The notes below the pieces were generated by a model. That model searched no databases. It was not told where the DNA came from and saw only the letters and a list, made by a program, of their open reading frames with translations. From UBA822 sp036336795 (GTDB taxonomy: Bacteria > Gemmatimonadota > Gemmatimonadetes > Longimicrobiales > Gaopeijiaceae): 59,868 nucleotides of DNA. The position numbers and the translations under genes are program-made. Below, in pieces: positions 44,253 to 53,410 of the stretch (position 1 is the stretch's first letter; each line of letters opens with the position of its first letter). The DNA is taken from positions 1-59,868 of the forward strand of contig JAYZFL010000049.1 of the NCBI GenBank assembly GCA_036336795.1, written 5' to 3'.

Positions 44253-46480
44253 AACGCATCTGGATCGTCGCCCGCCGTGAGGTAGCTAGCTTCTTCGACC
44301 ACCCCACAGCTTATATCCTGGTAGTCGCATTCCTCGGTCTAGGGCTTTTCCTCACCTTCCGTAACATCTACGCGGCGGGGTTAGCCAGCCTTAGACCGTT
44401 CTTCGACCTGCTGCCTTGGTTGTTCGCCATTTTCGTTCCGGCGATAACAATGCGATCATTGGCCGAAGAACGTAGAAGCGGCACCCTGGAGTGGCTCCTC
44501 TCTCAACCTCTGACTGAAGCCGACATGGTGGCGGGCAAGTTCATCGGTAACTGGATCTTTGTCGTTGTTGCTCTCGCGGGGACGATTCCGACTGCTCTCG
44601 GCATCTTGATGGTATCAGATGCTGACGGGGGAATCATGGTGGCTCAATATGCGGGAGGCATACTGCTCGCAGCCCAAGGTGTGGCAATCGGCTTATGGGC
44701 GTCGAGTCTCACCCGAAATCAGATCACGGCGTTCATTCTGGCTTCCACCGTCTCGTTCTTGTTGGTACTCATCGGCACACCAGTCGTGTTAATCGGTCTA
44801 CCACCCGTCCTGGCTAGCGCCGTATCTCGGCTTTCAGTCATCGGGCACTTCCAGAATGTGGCCCGGGGCGTCATCGACTTGAGGGACGTGCTCTACTTCT
44901 TTTCGACAACTGGCTTATTCTTGACGATGGCAATCGCCTTGGTCAACCGACAGCGACTCAGCTCAGGACGTGGAGCGTACAAACGTCTCCGGACCGGAAC
45001 GGCGGCCCTCATCGGAATCGTGATTGTGTTGAACCTTCTCGGCGGCAACATCCGGGGGCGTATCGATCTCACTCGTGAAGGACTCTACACCCTTTCGGAC
45101 GGGACACGGGAAACTCTCGGAAACCTCGATGACTTGGTGACTATCAAGCTATTTGTTTCAGATGAATTGCCTCCGGAGCTCCAGCCGGCGCTCCGCGACG
45201 TGCAGGACTTGGTCACCGACCTTCGGCGAGCATCAGGACAGCAGTTAGTCGTCGAGAACCTGAACCCGGACGATGACTCGGAGGTGGCCGCCGAAGCGAG
45301 ATCTTTGGGAATCATCCAGAACGAATTCAATGTGTTACGAGCCGACGAGTTCGAGGTCAGGCGGGGATGGTTCGGGCTGGCCGTGCTGTACTTAGACGAA
45401 CGTGAGATTATTCCGTTCATTGACCGGACTGACGATCTGGAGTTTAGGCTCGTCTCCGCTGTGGCCAATATGACAACCGAAGAACGCACGACTGTGGCTT
45501 TTGTGAGCGGTTTCGGGGCGGAGGGCATAGGGACCTTCCCCTGGCTTCAACAGGGCCTTGCTGATCGTTATGACATTACGGCTGTTGATCTCACTTCGGA
45601 CTCGGTAACAGAGCTGAGCGTGGAGAGCTCCCAGATCGTCGTCTTGGTGGGGCCGAAGGAGCCGCTTGCCGAACTAGCCGTCGAGAACCTCGGGTCGTTT
45701 ATCGACGCTGGAGGCTCAGCCCTCCTCTTGCTAGATAAGAACACGGTGTCTCCTCAGTCGCCTATGACTGAACCTATCGCCACTGGACTAGAAGAATTCC
45801 TAGAGGACAGAGGGGTCCAGTTAGACGATGGTATGGCTCTGGATCACCAGTCGAATTCCCCGGTCCAGATGGGAAGGCAAGGACTCTTCAATGTCGTCCG
45901 GCCATACCCTCTATGGCCTATCGCCCTAAAAGGCGATGTGCATTCGACCACCCGTGACCTAAACAATGTGAGTATGGGATGGGCCACAGCCATCACCGTC
46001 ACCGACAGCAGTGTCCAGCGCCTTTGGGTCACAAGCGAGGCTGGTGGAGTCCAACCACCTCCTGTCATCATTATTCCCGACGCGCTTGAACCGCCCAACC
46101 CGGAAAATTTCCAGACGGTGACTCTGGCTGTGGCGATCGATCCCGCCGAGGACGAGGATCCTGAGTCCCGCGGCGGCGGGCGCATGATCGTCGTCGGTGA
46201 CGTCGACTATCTAAAGGAAGAATTCGTCCGCTCCAATCCGCAGAATCTGATTTTTACAGCCAATGCGATCGATTGGCTCGCACAAGATGAGGCGCTAATC
46301 GATATTCGATCCAAGAACCGAACGCCACCAGCCATTGTCTTTACCTCAGACCTCCAGGCAGCGGCACTTCAATGGGGGAACCTCGTGGGAGTGCCGGTCC
46401 TATTCGTCATGGTAGGTGTGGCCCGTGTTATGGGTAGACGACGGCGCACTGAATCGAGGTGGACGGAGGTGGACGCATGA
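44249..46480 (+). CDS. GldF-GldG fusion: ABC permease plus Gld-type extracytoplasmic domain
   Basis: 743 residues. Residues 1-~240 are an ABC-2 type permease with about six helices and a motif LAEERRSGTLEWLLSQPLT, characteristic of GldF. A further helix (~residues 245-270) leads into a GldG-type domain (~275-700): RIDLTREGLYTLSDGTRE, VTIKLFVSDELPP, AYV-rich strands and RMIVVGDVDYLK. A C-terminal hydrophobic helix ends it. GldF and GldG are usually separate genes; here they are one. It overlaps the ATPase gene (44249) and the DUF4340 gene (46477), both by four bases, so the genes are translated as a unit. Substrate unknown. Confidence 0.88.
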   Translation: MKRIWIVARREVASFFDHPTAYILVVAFLGLGLFLTFRNIYAAGLASLRPFFDLLPWLFAIFVPAITMRSLAEERRSGTLEWLLSQPLTEADMVAGKFIGNWIFVVVALAGTIPTALGILMVSDADGGIMVAQYAGGILLAAQGVAIGLWASSLTRNQITAFILASTVSFLLVLIGTPVVLIGLPPVLASAVSRLSVIGHFQNVARGVIDLRDVLYFFSTTGLFLTMAIALVNRQRLSSGRGAYKRLRTGTAALIGIVIVLNLLGGNIRGRIDLTREGLYTLSDGTRETLGNLDDLVTIKLFVSDELPPELQPALRDVQDLVTDLRRASGQQLVVENLNPDDDSEVAAEARSLGIIQNEFNVLRADEFEVRRGWFGLAVLYLDEREIIPFIDRTDDLEFRLVSAVANMTTEERTTVAFVSGFGAEGIGTFPWLQQGLADRYDITAVDLTSDSVTELSVESSQIVVLVGPKEPLAELAVENLGSFIDAGGSALLLLDKNTVSPQSPMTEPIATGLEEFLEDRGVQLDDGMALDHQSNSPVQMGRQGLFNVVRPYPLWPIALKGDVHSTTRDLNNVSMGWATAITVTDSSVQRLWVTSEAGGVQPPPVIIIPDALEPPNPENFQTVTLAVAIDPAEDEDPESRGGGRMIVVGDVDYLKEEFVRSNPQNLIFTANAIDWLAQDEALIDIRSKNRTPPAIVFTSDLQAAALQWGNLVGVPVLFVMVGVARVMGRRRRTESRWTEVDA

Positions 46481-47397
46481 GTGAAAAAACACTCAAGAAT
46501 ATCTTTGGAGCTCTCGGGGTTTTGTTGGTGTTTTGGGCTATCTCCACTCTGATTTCGAGCCGAGGCGGACAAGGACATCCGGGCGAGGCAAACATCGCTG
46601 AAGCTTTGGAAGATCTCGACGCCACAACGGTAGAGACAGTGGAGATTCAAGGTCCAACCCACAATCTGACTCTGGAAAAGAGTGCCGGTGTGTGGACGAC
46701 CGATGGCTACCCAGCTGATTCGTCGGGGTTGAACCTTCTCTGGCGTGCATTATCCGAGGCCCAAGTCGAAAGGTTAGCCTCCAGCAATCCAGAGAACCAC
46801 GCTCGAATGGGATTGTCACCTGATAGCGCCTGGACACTAGAACTCACCCGCACTAACGGTAGTACTTCTACTCTGTTGGTTGGCAAGAGCGGGCCGACAT
46901 TTCCGAGCACCTTCGTACGTATCCCAGGCCGAAACGATGTCGTCGTCATTTCCCAAGACCTCCGTACACCTGTAACCCGTACGCTGTCCATGTGGCGTGA
47001 CAGAACGGTAATTCAGACCGACACCTCAGCGGTGGCACAGGTCGTGATCGAGCGTGATGGTAGCAGTTATACAGTCGAGAGGGGAGACTCCACTTGGACG
47101 CTAGACGGAGAACCGGCCAATCGGATGGCGATAATGAACCTAACACAGGAGTTGAACCACTTTCTGGCGAGCGGCTTTCTCGAAGAAATTGAACCCTCGG
47201 AAGCAAACCCAAAGCGAGTTACGGCATTAGACGCGAGCGGCGATACATTAGCTACCGTACTTATCACCGGGAACGAGGCTGGCCTACAAGCTCGGATTCC
47301 TAGTAATGACGTGGTCTTCTTGGTATCGGACTATCAGGTTCGGAGGATCGCCCCCGAGCTTGTGACGCTTCGACCTGAGGCGAACCCGGACAGCTGA
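46477..47397 (+). CDS. DUF4340-domain protein, single N-terminal membrane anchor
   Basis: 306 residues from ATG 46477, whose ATGA overlaps the preceding stop. An N-terminal helix (IFGALGVLLVFWAISTLI) anchors a periplasmic domain. That domain resembles DUF4340: SAGVWTTDGYPADSSGLN, then SDSAW-like Trp-containing strands and a second copy-like stretch beginning DSTWTLDGEPANR. The tandem W-T-x-x-G pattern suggests two repeats. DUF4340 genes commonly follow GldG-type genes. Function unknown; probably part of the same transport complex. Confidence 0.85.
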   Translation: MSEKTLKNIFGALGVLLVFWAISTLISSRGGQGHPGEANIAEALEDLDATTVETVEIQGPTHNLTLEKSAGVWTTDGYPADSSGLNLLWRALSEAQVERLASSNPENHARMGLSPDSAWTLELTRTNGSTSTLLVGKSGPTFPSTFVRIPGRNDVVVISQDLRTPVTRTLSMWRDRTVIQTDTSAVAQVVIERDGSSYTVERGDSTWTLDGEPANRMAIMNLTQELNHFLASGFLEEIEPSEANPKRVTALDASGDTLATVLITGNEAGLQARIPSNDVVFLVSDYQVRRIAPELVTLRPEANPDS

Positions 47398-47522
47398 GCA
47401 GACCGGGGATCCACTCCCATCACTTCGTGTATTTCAGGAGCGCTCTGTACATGTCCTGGTTAACGAAATGCTCCGTGGGAACATCATGTCACCGGAGAAC
47501 TCGTCCTCCAAGGAGAACGTCC

Positions 47523-49421
47523 GTGAACCGGTTTATCACTGCTTCGATAGTGGTCCTCGTGTTTGGCGCTCTGACGCCTGTGTTCGCTCCACTCTCCAAA
47601 AGCTTGTCGGCCCAAAGCGGTGAGACCGCAAACCCTGACTCCCTAGCATTGCACGAACAGGCCAAGGACTCACAGGCCCGTTTTGAGCGATTTCGAGAAG
47701 AACGAATACCGCCCGAGCTGCCGGGGTTCGGAAGGGGATGCGATGACCTCGTCGGACGGTTCTGCCTCCGTTTCGAGGACGGAGAGGCCGAGTCGGAGTG
47801 GAAGGTTCCTGAGGAGCCAGTAGAGTTTTCCATGGCACGTGTTCAGGTCCTCCGCGAGCTCGCCGAAGTTGGGAGCAAGATTCCCGGAGATCCCTGGGTG
47901 CTTGGCCAACGTGTAGCATATATGGGAGAGGTAGGCGATTGGAGAGGAGCTGAGCAGTTGGTCCGTAGCTGTGGTAGCGGTAACTGGTGGTGTACGGCGC
48001 TCATGGGATATGTCCGTCACGGCCAGGGTGAATGGAACGGAGCCGCTGATCTGTTTTCACTCGCACTCACGCAGATGCCCGCTGATGAAGCAGAGCGATT
48101 CCTATCCCTGAGTCACCTTCTCGACCCCGACGCTTTGGACGTCTACGAGCGCTCGAGTGACAAACCATCATTAGAGGAACGACTCTGGCTCTTGGCCGAT
48201 CCCCTCTACATGGTGGACGGGAATGATCGCATGACCGAGCAGTTTGCGCGGGCGGTAATCGTCCGTATGCGCCAAGAATCCGTCAACCCATACGGCGTCG
48301 AGTGGGGAGACGATATCGCAGAACTTACTCTTCGCTACGGAGCCGAAAAGGCGTGGGAGCGACAGGCGCACGTCAGGGTTGGCCCCAGCCTCCAAGACAC
48401 ACGCAATATCGTTGGTCGCCACCATCCGAAGAGCCAAGAATTTCTTCCACCCGATGAAGCTCTTGAGGATCCCGCTCAGATTGCTCCGGGAGACTGGACG
48501 CTTGAACAGAGACGTCCCTGGACTGGTTATGCTCCGCCCTATGCTCCGGATCTGAATGCCCTTGAGACACAGGTCGCTCGCTTCCGCAGAGGGGACTCTC
48601 TGCTGGTCGTTGGCGCCTTCGAACCACAGGAAGAGGAGCAGCCAGAAACGGACACGCGAAGACAGAGCATGAACCCGCGCATCGTTGATGTACGGAGTCG
48701 TCGAAACGAGAGCCGTGGAGAACGGCAGGCCCGTAGTAATCCATTCGGAAGAATCCAAGAGGAACCGGTGCCGTTTCTGCCCGAGGAGCCCGAGAAGACG
48801 GCTCCGGTTCAATCGGGCTTATTTCTAATTGACACTGAAACCGGAACTCACCACGAGGTCCTGGGTGAAGGCCCGAGAGGCGCCTTTCAGCTACTGGTTC
48901 CGAACGGACGCTACATCATAGGCGTTGAAGCCTTCAGCCCCGACGACAAACGAGCATGGCGTGACCGCCACGGTCTCTGGCAAGATCCTCTCGTCTTGGG
49001 TCTCGCAGCGGTCTCAGACTTGTTGATCCTCAAGGGCGGTGGAAACCTCCCGGAGTCCCTCGAAGAAGCTCTGCCTACCGCCATGCCGGTCACTCGTATT
49101 CGTACCGGTGAATCCTTCAAGGCGGCTTGGGAACTCTACGGACTGCGTATCGGTGAGTCCGCAAGCGTACGTATCGGTGTCGACAGGGGTGGCGAGGGTT
49201 TCATTCGGCGCCTCGGCCAGTTCCTTCGAGTACTCGAACCCGATGCTCCGGTCGTAATGACCTACGAGGATACTGGCCCGGATGTGCTGGGCACCGTGTT
49301 CCGTGCTGTCGAGTTGAACCTGCCCGACCTCGAGCCTGGAGAGTATACCCTGACGGTGGAAATCGAGCTGTCTGGGCGAGAGCCCATGGTCATTGCTCGG
49401 CCAATCGTCATCGTCCCCTGA
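47523..49421 (+). CDS. Large exported protein of unknown function, linked to the Gld-type ABC operon
   Basis: 632 residues from GTG 47523, which has AAGGAG about 8 bases upstream; the ORF is open to 47427. An N-terminal signal peptide (VLVFGALTPVFAPLSKSLSAQ) is present. I do not recognise the family. The N-terminal part (GDWRGAEQLVRSCGSGNWW, then GEWNGAADLFSLAL) looks TPR-like. Four cysteines cluster there. The C-terminal half is strand-like and Pro/Glu-rich, with a long variable linker around residues 350-420. The gene lies 125 bases after DUF4340 and is the last in the operon; it may be a client or partner. The convergent M24 gene ends 38 bases away. Confidence 0.7.
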   Translation: MNRFITASIVVLVFGALTPVFAPLSKSLSAQSGETANPDSLALHEQAKDSQARFERFREERIPPELPGFGRGCDDLVGRFCLRFEDGEAESEWKVPEEPVEFSMARVQVLRELAEVGSKIPGDPWVLGQRVAYMGEVGDWRGAEQLVRSCGSGNWWCTALMGYVRHGQGEWNGAADLFSLALTQMPADEAERFLSLSHLLDPDALDVYERSSDKPSLEERLWLLADPLYMVDGNDRMTEQFARAVIVRMRQESVNPYGVEWGDDIAELTLRYGAEKAWERQAHVRVGPSLQDTRNIVGRHHPKSQEFLPPDEALEDPAQIAPGDWTLEQRRPWTGYAPPYAPDLNALETQVARFRRGDSLLVVGAFEPQEEEQPETDTRRQSMNPRIVDVRSRRNESRGERQARSNPFGRIQEEPVPFLPEEPEKTAPVQSGLFLIDTETGTHHEVLGEGPRGAFQLLVPNGRYIIGVEAFSPDDKRAWRDRHGLWQDPLVLGLAAVSDLLILKGGGNLPESLEEALPTAMPVTRIRTGESFKAAWELYGLRIGESASVRIGVDRGGEGFIRRLGQFLRVLEPDAPVVMTYEDTGPDVLGTVFRAVELNLPDLEPGEYTLTVEIELSGREPMVIARPIVIVP

Positions 49422-49458
49422 AAACCAGATCCCGTAGCCAACCAGTCTTTCGTCGCCT

Positions 49459-50838
49459 TTAACGCCCCTCCTCCCAGACGCCCCTCTGGGCCATAAGAGC
49501 CTCAATCTCGTCGGGCTCGATAGGAGACTGTTCGGTGAGCCACTCGTGGCCATTCTCCGTCACCAGAATCACGTCCTCGAAGCGGATGGAGAAATCGTCC
49601 TGACTCACCCTCCATTCGATGACGAAGCACATGCCAGGTTCCCATGAGATGTCGTAGAAGCCCACGTCGTGGATTTCCATCCCGACGAAGTGACTGATGC
49701 CGTACGTCCCGGTCATGTCGCCCAATCCCGCCTCGGTCATGAGCCGGTCCTTCAGCGCTTGGCTCTCCGTGAACGTGCCGCCGGGCTTCACTGCCGCGAT
49801 GGTCTGCTTCTGGATCCGCGTCACGATCTCTGCAACTCGCCGCTGCTCAGTGGTATACTTTCCGCTCACGGGTATAGTGCGTCCGAAGTCTGACGTGTAG
49901 TGCGCGTACTCCGCCCCGATGTCGTAGCTGAGCATCTGACCGTCCATCACGTACCAGGGCCCGAGCCTCGGACGGGATCCGATGGGCCACTCCCTTTCGA
50001 CACCCCCTCCTTGAGGGACGCCTGGACCCGAGATCGAAACGTTGGTTCTGAAGGAGGGCGCCGCGTGCTCGTACTCGAACGTGAAGTTAACGATGGCAGC
50101 AACCTGCTGAGTGGTCATCTCTTCGCGGACCGCTTTCGCCGACTCCATGAACGCCTGCACCGTGATATTCGAGGCCTTCCTGAGAAGCGCGATCTCCGTG
50201 TCGTCGTGGATCATGCGCAGGCGGTTGAGGATGTCCGTGGCGTCCTTTACCTGCACCTCCGGTGAGAAGTATCTCAAGCGATTGACGAGATCGAGGCGTT
50301 CCGGAGGGGTCTCAGCCAGGTTCAGAAAGCGCTGGTAATTGAAGTAGACGTTCTTGTCGTTGCCGAGGGACCGTGACAGGTCCGAGGCGAGCGCCTTGCT
50401 CCCCCGCTGATGGGTCCTGAGAAGGGAGTAGTCAGTGATAGCGTCAGACAGGTGCTCCATGAACAACTCGTAGGGATAGACGTGTTCGATACCTGTCTTT
50501 TCTTGTATCTGTTCGGGATCCTGGGACGTGTATAGGATCTCACTGTACGTCTCGGCGTCAGGAGCTAGCACCAACGCAGACTCCCAGGCATCGATGCCCT
50601 CCAAGCCCGTCAGATAAATGAAGTCGTGAAGGTCGGAGTGGTCAACAAAGAACTCGTAGATAAAGTCCTGATCCTTCTTGGCGGCTACAATTATCCCGAT
50701 ACCTCCGTCCATGGCTTCCAGGAATTTCGCTCGTCGCTGGCTGTGAACCTGCTTGTTCGGTGGCTCGTACGCGCGCTGCGCCTGTAGAGGGATTGCCGTT
50801 GCCAGGATCAGCGTCAGAAGCGGAAGAGTTGCTCTCAT
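49459..50838 (-). CDS. Exported Xaa-Pro aminopeptidase (M24 family)
   Basis: 459 residues from ATG 50838 (GAGGAAC upstream), with a signal peptide (TLILATAIPLQAQ). Residues ~20-170 form the AMP_N domain and the rest is the pita-bread M24 fold. Metal ligands are visible in order: Asp in YDIGAEYAHYTSDFGRT (two Asp), His in HFVGMEIHDVG, Glu in CFVIEWRVS and Glu in RFEDVILVTENG. It removes N-terminal residues preceding proline. It lies directly downstream of the M1 gene, two bases between stop and ATG, so co-translation is likely. Both are predicted to be exported. Confidence 0.92.
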   Translation of the reverse strand: MRATLPLLTLILATAIPLQAQRAYEPPNKQVHSQRRAKFLEAMDGGIGIIVAAKKDQDFIYEFFVDHSDLHDFIYLTGLEGIDAWESALVLAPDAETYSEILYTSQDPEQIQEKTGIEHVYPYELFMEHLSDAITDYSLLRTHQRGSKALASDLSRSLGNDKNVYFNYQRFLNLAETPPERLDLVNRLRYFSPEVQVKDATDILNRLRMIHDDTEIALLRKASNITVQAFMESAKAVREEMTTQQVAAIVNFTFEYEHAAPSFRTNVSISGPGVPQGGGVEREWPIGSRPRLGPWYVMDGQMLSYDIGAEYAHYTSDFGRTIPVSGKYTTEQRRVAEIVTRIQKQTIAAVKPGGTFTESQALKDRLMTEAGLGDMTGTYGISHFVGMEIHDVGFYDISWEPGMCFVIEWRVSQDDFSIRFEDVILVTENGHEWLTEQSPIEPDEIEALMAQRGVWEEGR

Positions 50839-50840
50839 GG

Positions 50841-52472
50841 TCAGTTCCTCGACGTGAAATCGGCGTCCATCAGGACCCATGTGTCCGGGTCGAGTACGAC
50901 CGACTCGGGTTCCCGTTCCACGGAGATCGTGAATCGGTTACGTATTTCATTCACCCGCAAAAGCTCAATGCGAGGTTTGGTCTCTCCGGGGAAATAGATG
51001 CCCAGTTGGACGGGCATCTTGAAGGAGTAGCCATCGTTCTGGACCTGGTTGAGTTCAATCTCAATGGTCCCCGACCCCGATTCGTACAGCCATCCCCCCT
51101 CGTACTCAAGGGCGCCTCCCTGGTAAAGCCATTGGCGGAAGAATTCGGACAAGTCGCTCCCCGAGGCCTCTTCCATAGCTCGGCGGAAGTCGTCTGTAGA
51201 GGCGTTCTCATTCCGATATCGCTCATAATAGACCCGAATGCCACGCCAGAAGGCATCGTCCCCCATGATCCCGCGCAGCATATGTAGCGTCCAACCACCC
51301 TTCTGGTATGTCTGGGAGCTGGTAACACGATTCATGTCATCCAAGTTATCGTGGACGATCTTGTAGTCCGGGTTCTCTTCGTAGAAGGATTGCACTCGGT
51401 CACGGCTCTCTCGGAGCCCCTGTAGAAAGTCATCTCGACCATACTGGTGCTCACGGAACAGGAGGGTGAAGTACGTGGCGAAACCCTCACTGAGCCAGAC
51501 GTCATCCCAATCGTATTCCGTGACGGCGTTGCCGAACCATTGGTGGGCAATCTCGTGAATAATGACGTTACGCCAGCGGGTGGCCCGCTCACCCGTCACT
51601 GAATCGTCACCGTAGAAGATCGAACTGGCGGCCTCCATTCCTCCGCCCACACTGTTCGACTGGATGTTGGCCAGCTTCTCGTAGGAATAGGGCCCTACTC
51701 GATCGCCATAGAATTCCAGCACCTGCTTTGTGGGAACAGCGAAGTCGTAAAACCCGGCGTCCCGATCCTGATAGTAAACCCACGTCTGGATGGCTTTACC
51801 CAGGTAGTCGTCCACATGCTGCACCGCGAAACGGGCTACGCCCAGGTTGTACAACCAAGTGGCGGTGGGCACCGACTGCTTCCAGTGAGTGAGCAGCATA
51901 TCGCCAGGCAGTGAGGTCTCCTCAATCTTCAACCCATTGGAGACCACCTGGTAGTGGTCCGGCGCCGTGACGATGAGCTCGCTCGTTGCTTTGTCGTACG
52001 GGTGATCAATGGTGGGCAGCCAGTTTCGAGCTTTGTCGGGCCAATTGTCACTGAAGAAGGTCCGGTCCCCGTGCCTATTGGGTCCAATAATCAGTCCTGT
52101 AACAGGAACACCTCGATAATAGACCGTGTATCGGCTTCGCTGATCCACCCGAGTCGGGGTAGAAAGCGTGATGAATAACTCGTCGTTCTCGTGGGTGAAT
52201 GCCACAGGGCCATCGCTTGAGGTGACCTCGCTAACGGCCATCCCTCGCCCGCCGCTTCGCTCATTGATCAGGTCCAGGCGCACTCGAGTGATGCCATTCG
52301 CCCGAAAACGGATGTCCACCGTCGCTTGTCCCAAGATTTCGTCGGTAGTGTCACTCAGCTCGATCCGAAACGTGTAGTTGAGAGCGTCGATGTTCGGGTT
52401 CTTAGGGTAGATATCGGTCGGTTGCAGTCCACCCCTTAAAAGGACGGCCAATCCAAGAAGAACGTGCTTCAT
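50841..52472 (-). CDS. Exported M1-family zinc aminopeptidase
   Basis: 543 residues. The zinc site HEIAHQWFG with the third ligand Glu 18 residues on (in WLSEGFATYF) is exact for M1. The exopeptidase motif is GGMEAA (VGGGMEAASSIF). The N-terminus (HVLLGLAVLLRG) looks like a short signal peptide. It lacks the long ERAP-like C-terminal domain of large M1 enzymes and ends in a small beta domain (IEIELNQVQNDGYSF). It likely trims N-terminal residues from peptides in the periplasm. Co-translated with the M24 gene downstream. Substrate preference unknown. Confidence 0.93.
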   Translation of the reverse strand: MKHVLLGLAVLLRGGLQPTDIYPKNPNIDALNYTFRIELSDTTDEILGQATVDIRFRANGITRVRLDLINERSGGRGMAVSEVTSSDGPVAFTHENDELFITLSTPTRVDQRSRYTVYYRGVPVTGLIIGPNRHGDRTFFSDNWPDKARNWLPTIDHPYDKATSELIVTAPDHYQVVSNGLKIEETSLPGDMLLTHWKQSVPTATWLYNLGVARFAVQHVDDYLGKAIQTWVYYQDRDAGFYDFAVPTKQVLEFYGDRVGPYSYEKLANIQSNSVGGGMEAASSIFYGDDSVTGERATRWRNVIIHEIAHQWFGNAVTEYDWDDVWLSEGFATYFTLLFREHQYGRDDFLQGLRESRDRVQSFYEENPDYKIVHDNLDDMNRVTSSQTYQKGGWTLHMLRGIMGDDAFWRGIRVYYERYRNENASTDDFRRAMEEASGSDLSEFFRQWLYQGGALEYEGGWLYESGSGTIEIELNQVQNDGYSFKMPVQLGIYFPGETKPRIELLRVNEIRNRFTISVEREPESVVLDPDTWVLMDADFTSRN

Positions 52473-52545
52473 TTTACACCACTTTCTCAGTTATTCAGAA
52501 TCCGAGGCTGGCCGTTACGGCGGCGGCGGGGATAAAAGCTACTGG

Positions 52546-53286
52546 TCACCGATTGAGTCCGCCGTCGACCAAGATGCCCTGTCCCGTGACGTACTGAGCC
52601 TCATCGGACAACAGGAATACCACCACCTTGGCGATCTCTTCAACGGTACCGGGCCGACCAGCGGGAATGCTTCCTACTACAGTTTCCGACCACTCCCAGT
52701 TGTCCAGATAACCGGGCAGCACGTCGTTCATCCGGATTCCATCACCGGCGTAGCGGTCGGCATACAACTTGGTGAACCGAGCGAGAGCCGCACGATTCGT
52801 GGATGACGTGGGAAACGCGTAGCTAGCTTCTCTCGCAGCGAAAGCGGAGATGTTCACAATTGCCCCCCGCCCCTGCTCCCTCATCACCTCTGTCACGAGC
52901 CTCGCCATCCGGACGACGTTCAGGAAATAGAGATCGAAGCCCGTGAGCCAATCCTCGTCCGAAATATCAAGTAGGTGCGCATCCGCCGCTGGATCGAAGC
53001 GTCTGCCCGTGGGATCACTCGATCCGGGCGCGTGCCCCGTGTTGTTTACAACAGCGTCGAGCTGTCCAAACCTCTCGAGGGCCATCGTTACGAGACCTGT
53101 CACATCCTCGACCTCTTCGACGGACCCTTGGAGACCAACGCCCCCGAGTTCTGTGGCCAGATTATGGACACTCTCCGATCGTGACATCAGAACCAATCTG
53201 TAACCTTGCTCCGCTAGCTCACGGGCGCATGCAGTCCCAATACCTCCCCCTGCCGCGGTCACAATCGCTACCGGACCCTCACTCAC
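52546..53286 (-). CDS. SDR-family protein with altered catalytic Tyr/Lys
   Basis: 246 residues, classical SDR fold: the NAD(P) motif TAAGGGIGTA starts at residue 10, NNTGHAP corresponds to the NNAG strand, and the active-site Ser is in NISAFAA (Ser147). The expected YxxxK is missing: aligning on AAL and the GIRMNDVLPG segment, the site reads TSSTNRAAL, so Tyr becomes Ser161 (or Thr160) and Lys becomes Arg165. The C-terminal SDEAQYVTGQGILVDGGL is typical. The enzyme may have a different mechanism or only bind nucleotide. It sits between M1 and M14 peptidase genes on the same strand, with gaps of 73 and 124 bases. Confidence 0.85.
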   Translation of the reverse strand: MSEGPVAIVTAAGGGIGTACARELAEQGYRLVLMSRSESVHNLATELGGVGLQGSVEEVEDVTGLVTMALERFGQLDAVVNNTGHAPGSSDPTGRRFDPAADAHLLDISDEDWLTGFDLYFLNVVRMARLVTEVMREQGRGAIVNISAFAAREASYAFPTSSTNRAALARFTKLYADRYAGDGIRMNDVLPGYLDNWEWSETVVGSIPAGRPGTVEEIAKVVVFLLSDEAQYVTGQGILVDGGLNR

Positions 53287-53410
53287 TGCGTTCTCCTATC
53301 ATGAGGCGTGTCCGATCCCTGTGACGAGAACGGACGATTGGGCCATCGGTGACTCCTTGCCAGTCGGAGCCGCGCCAAGCACATCCCATCCAATGAGTGA
53401 AGCCCCCAAC

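Noticed and set aside
43239..49421. Gliding-motility operon
   Set aside because: Only GldA/F/G-type transporter parts are seen; no GldJ/K/L/M/N or SprA-type genes are present in the window.
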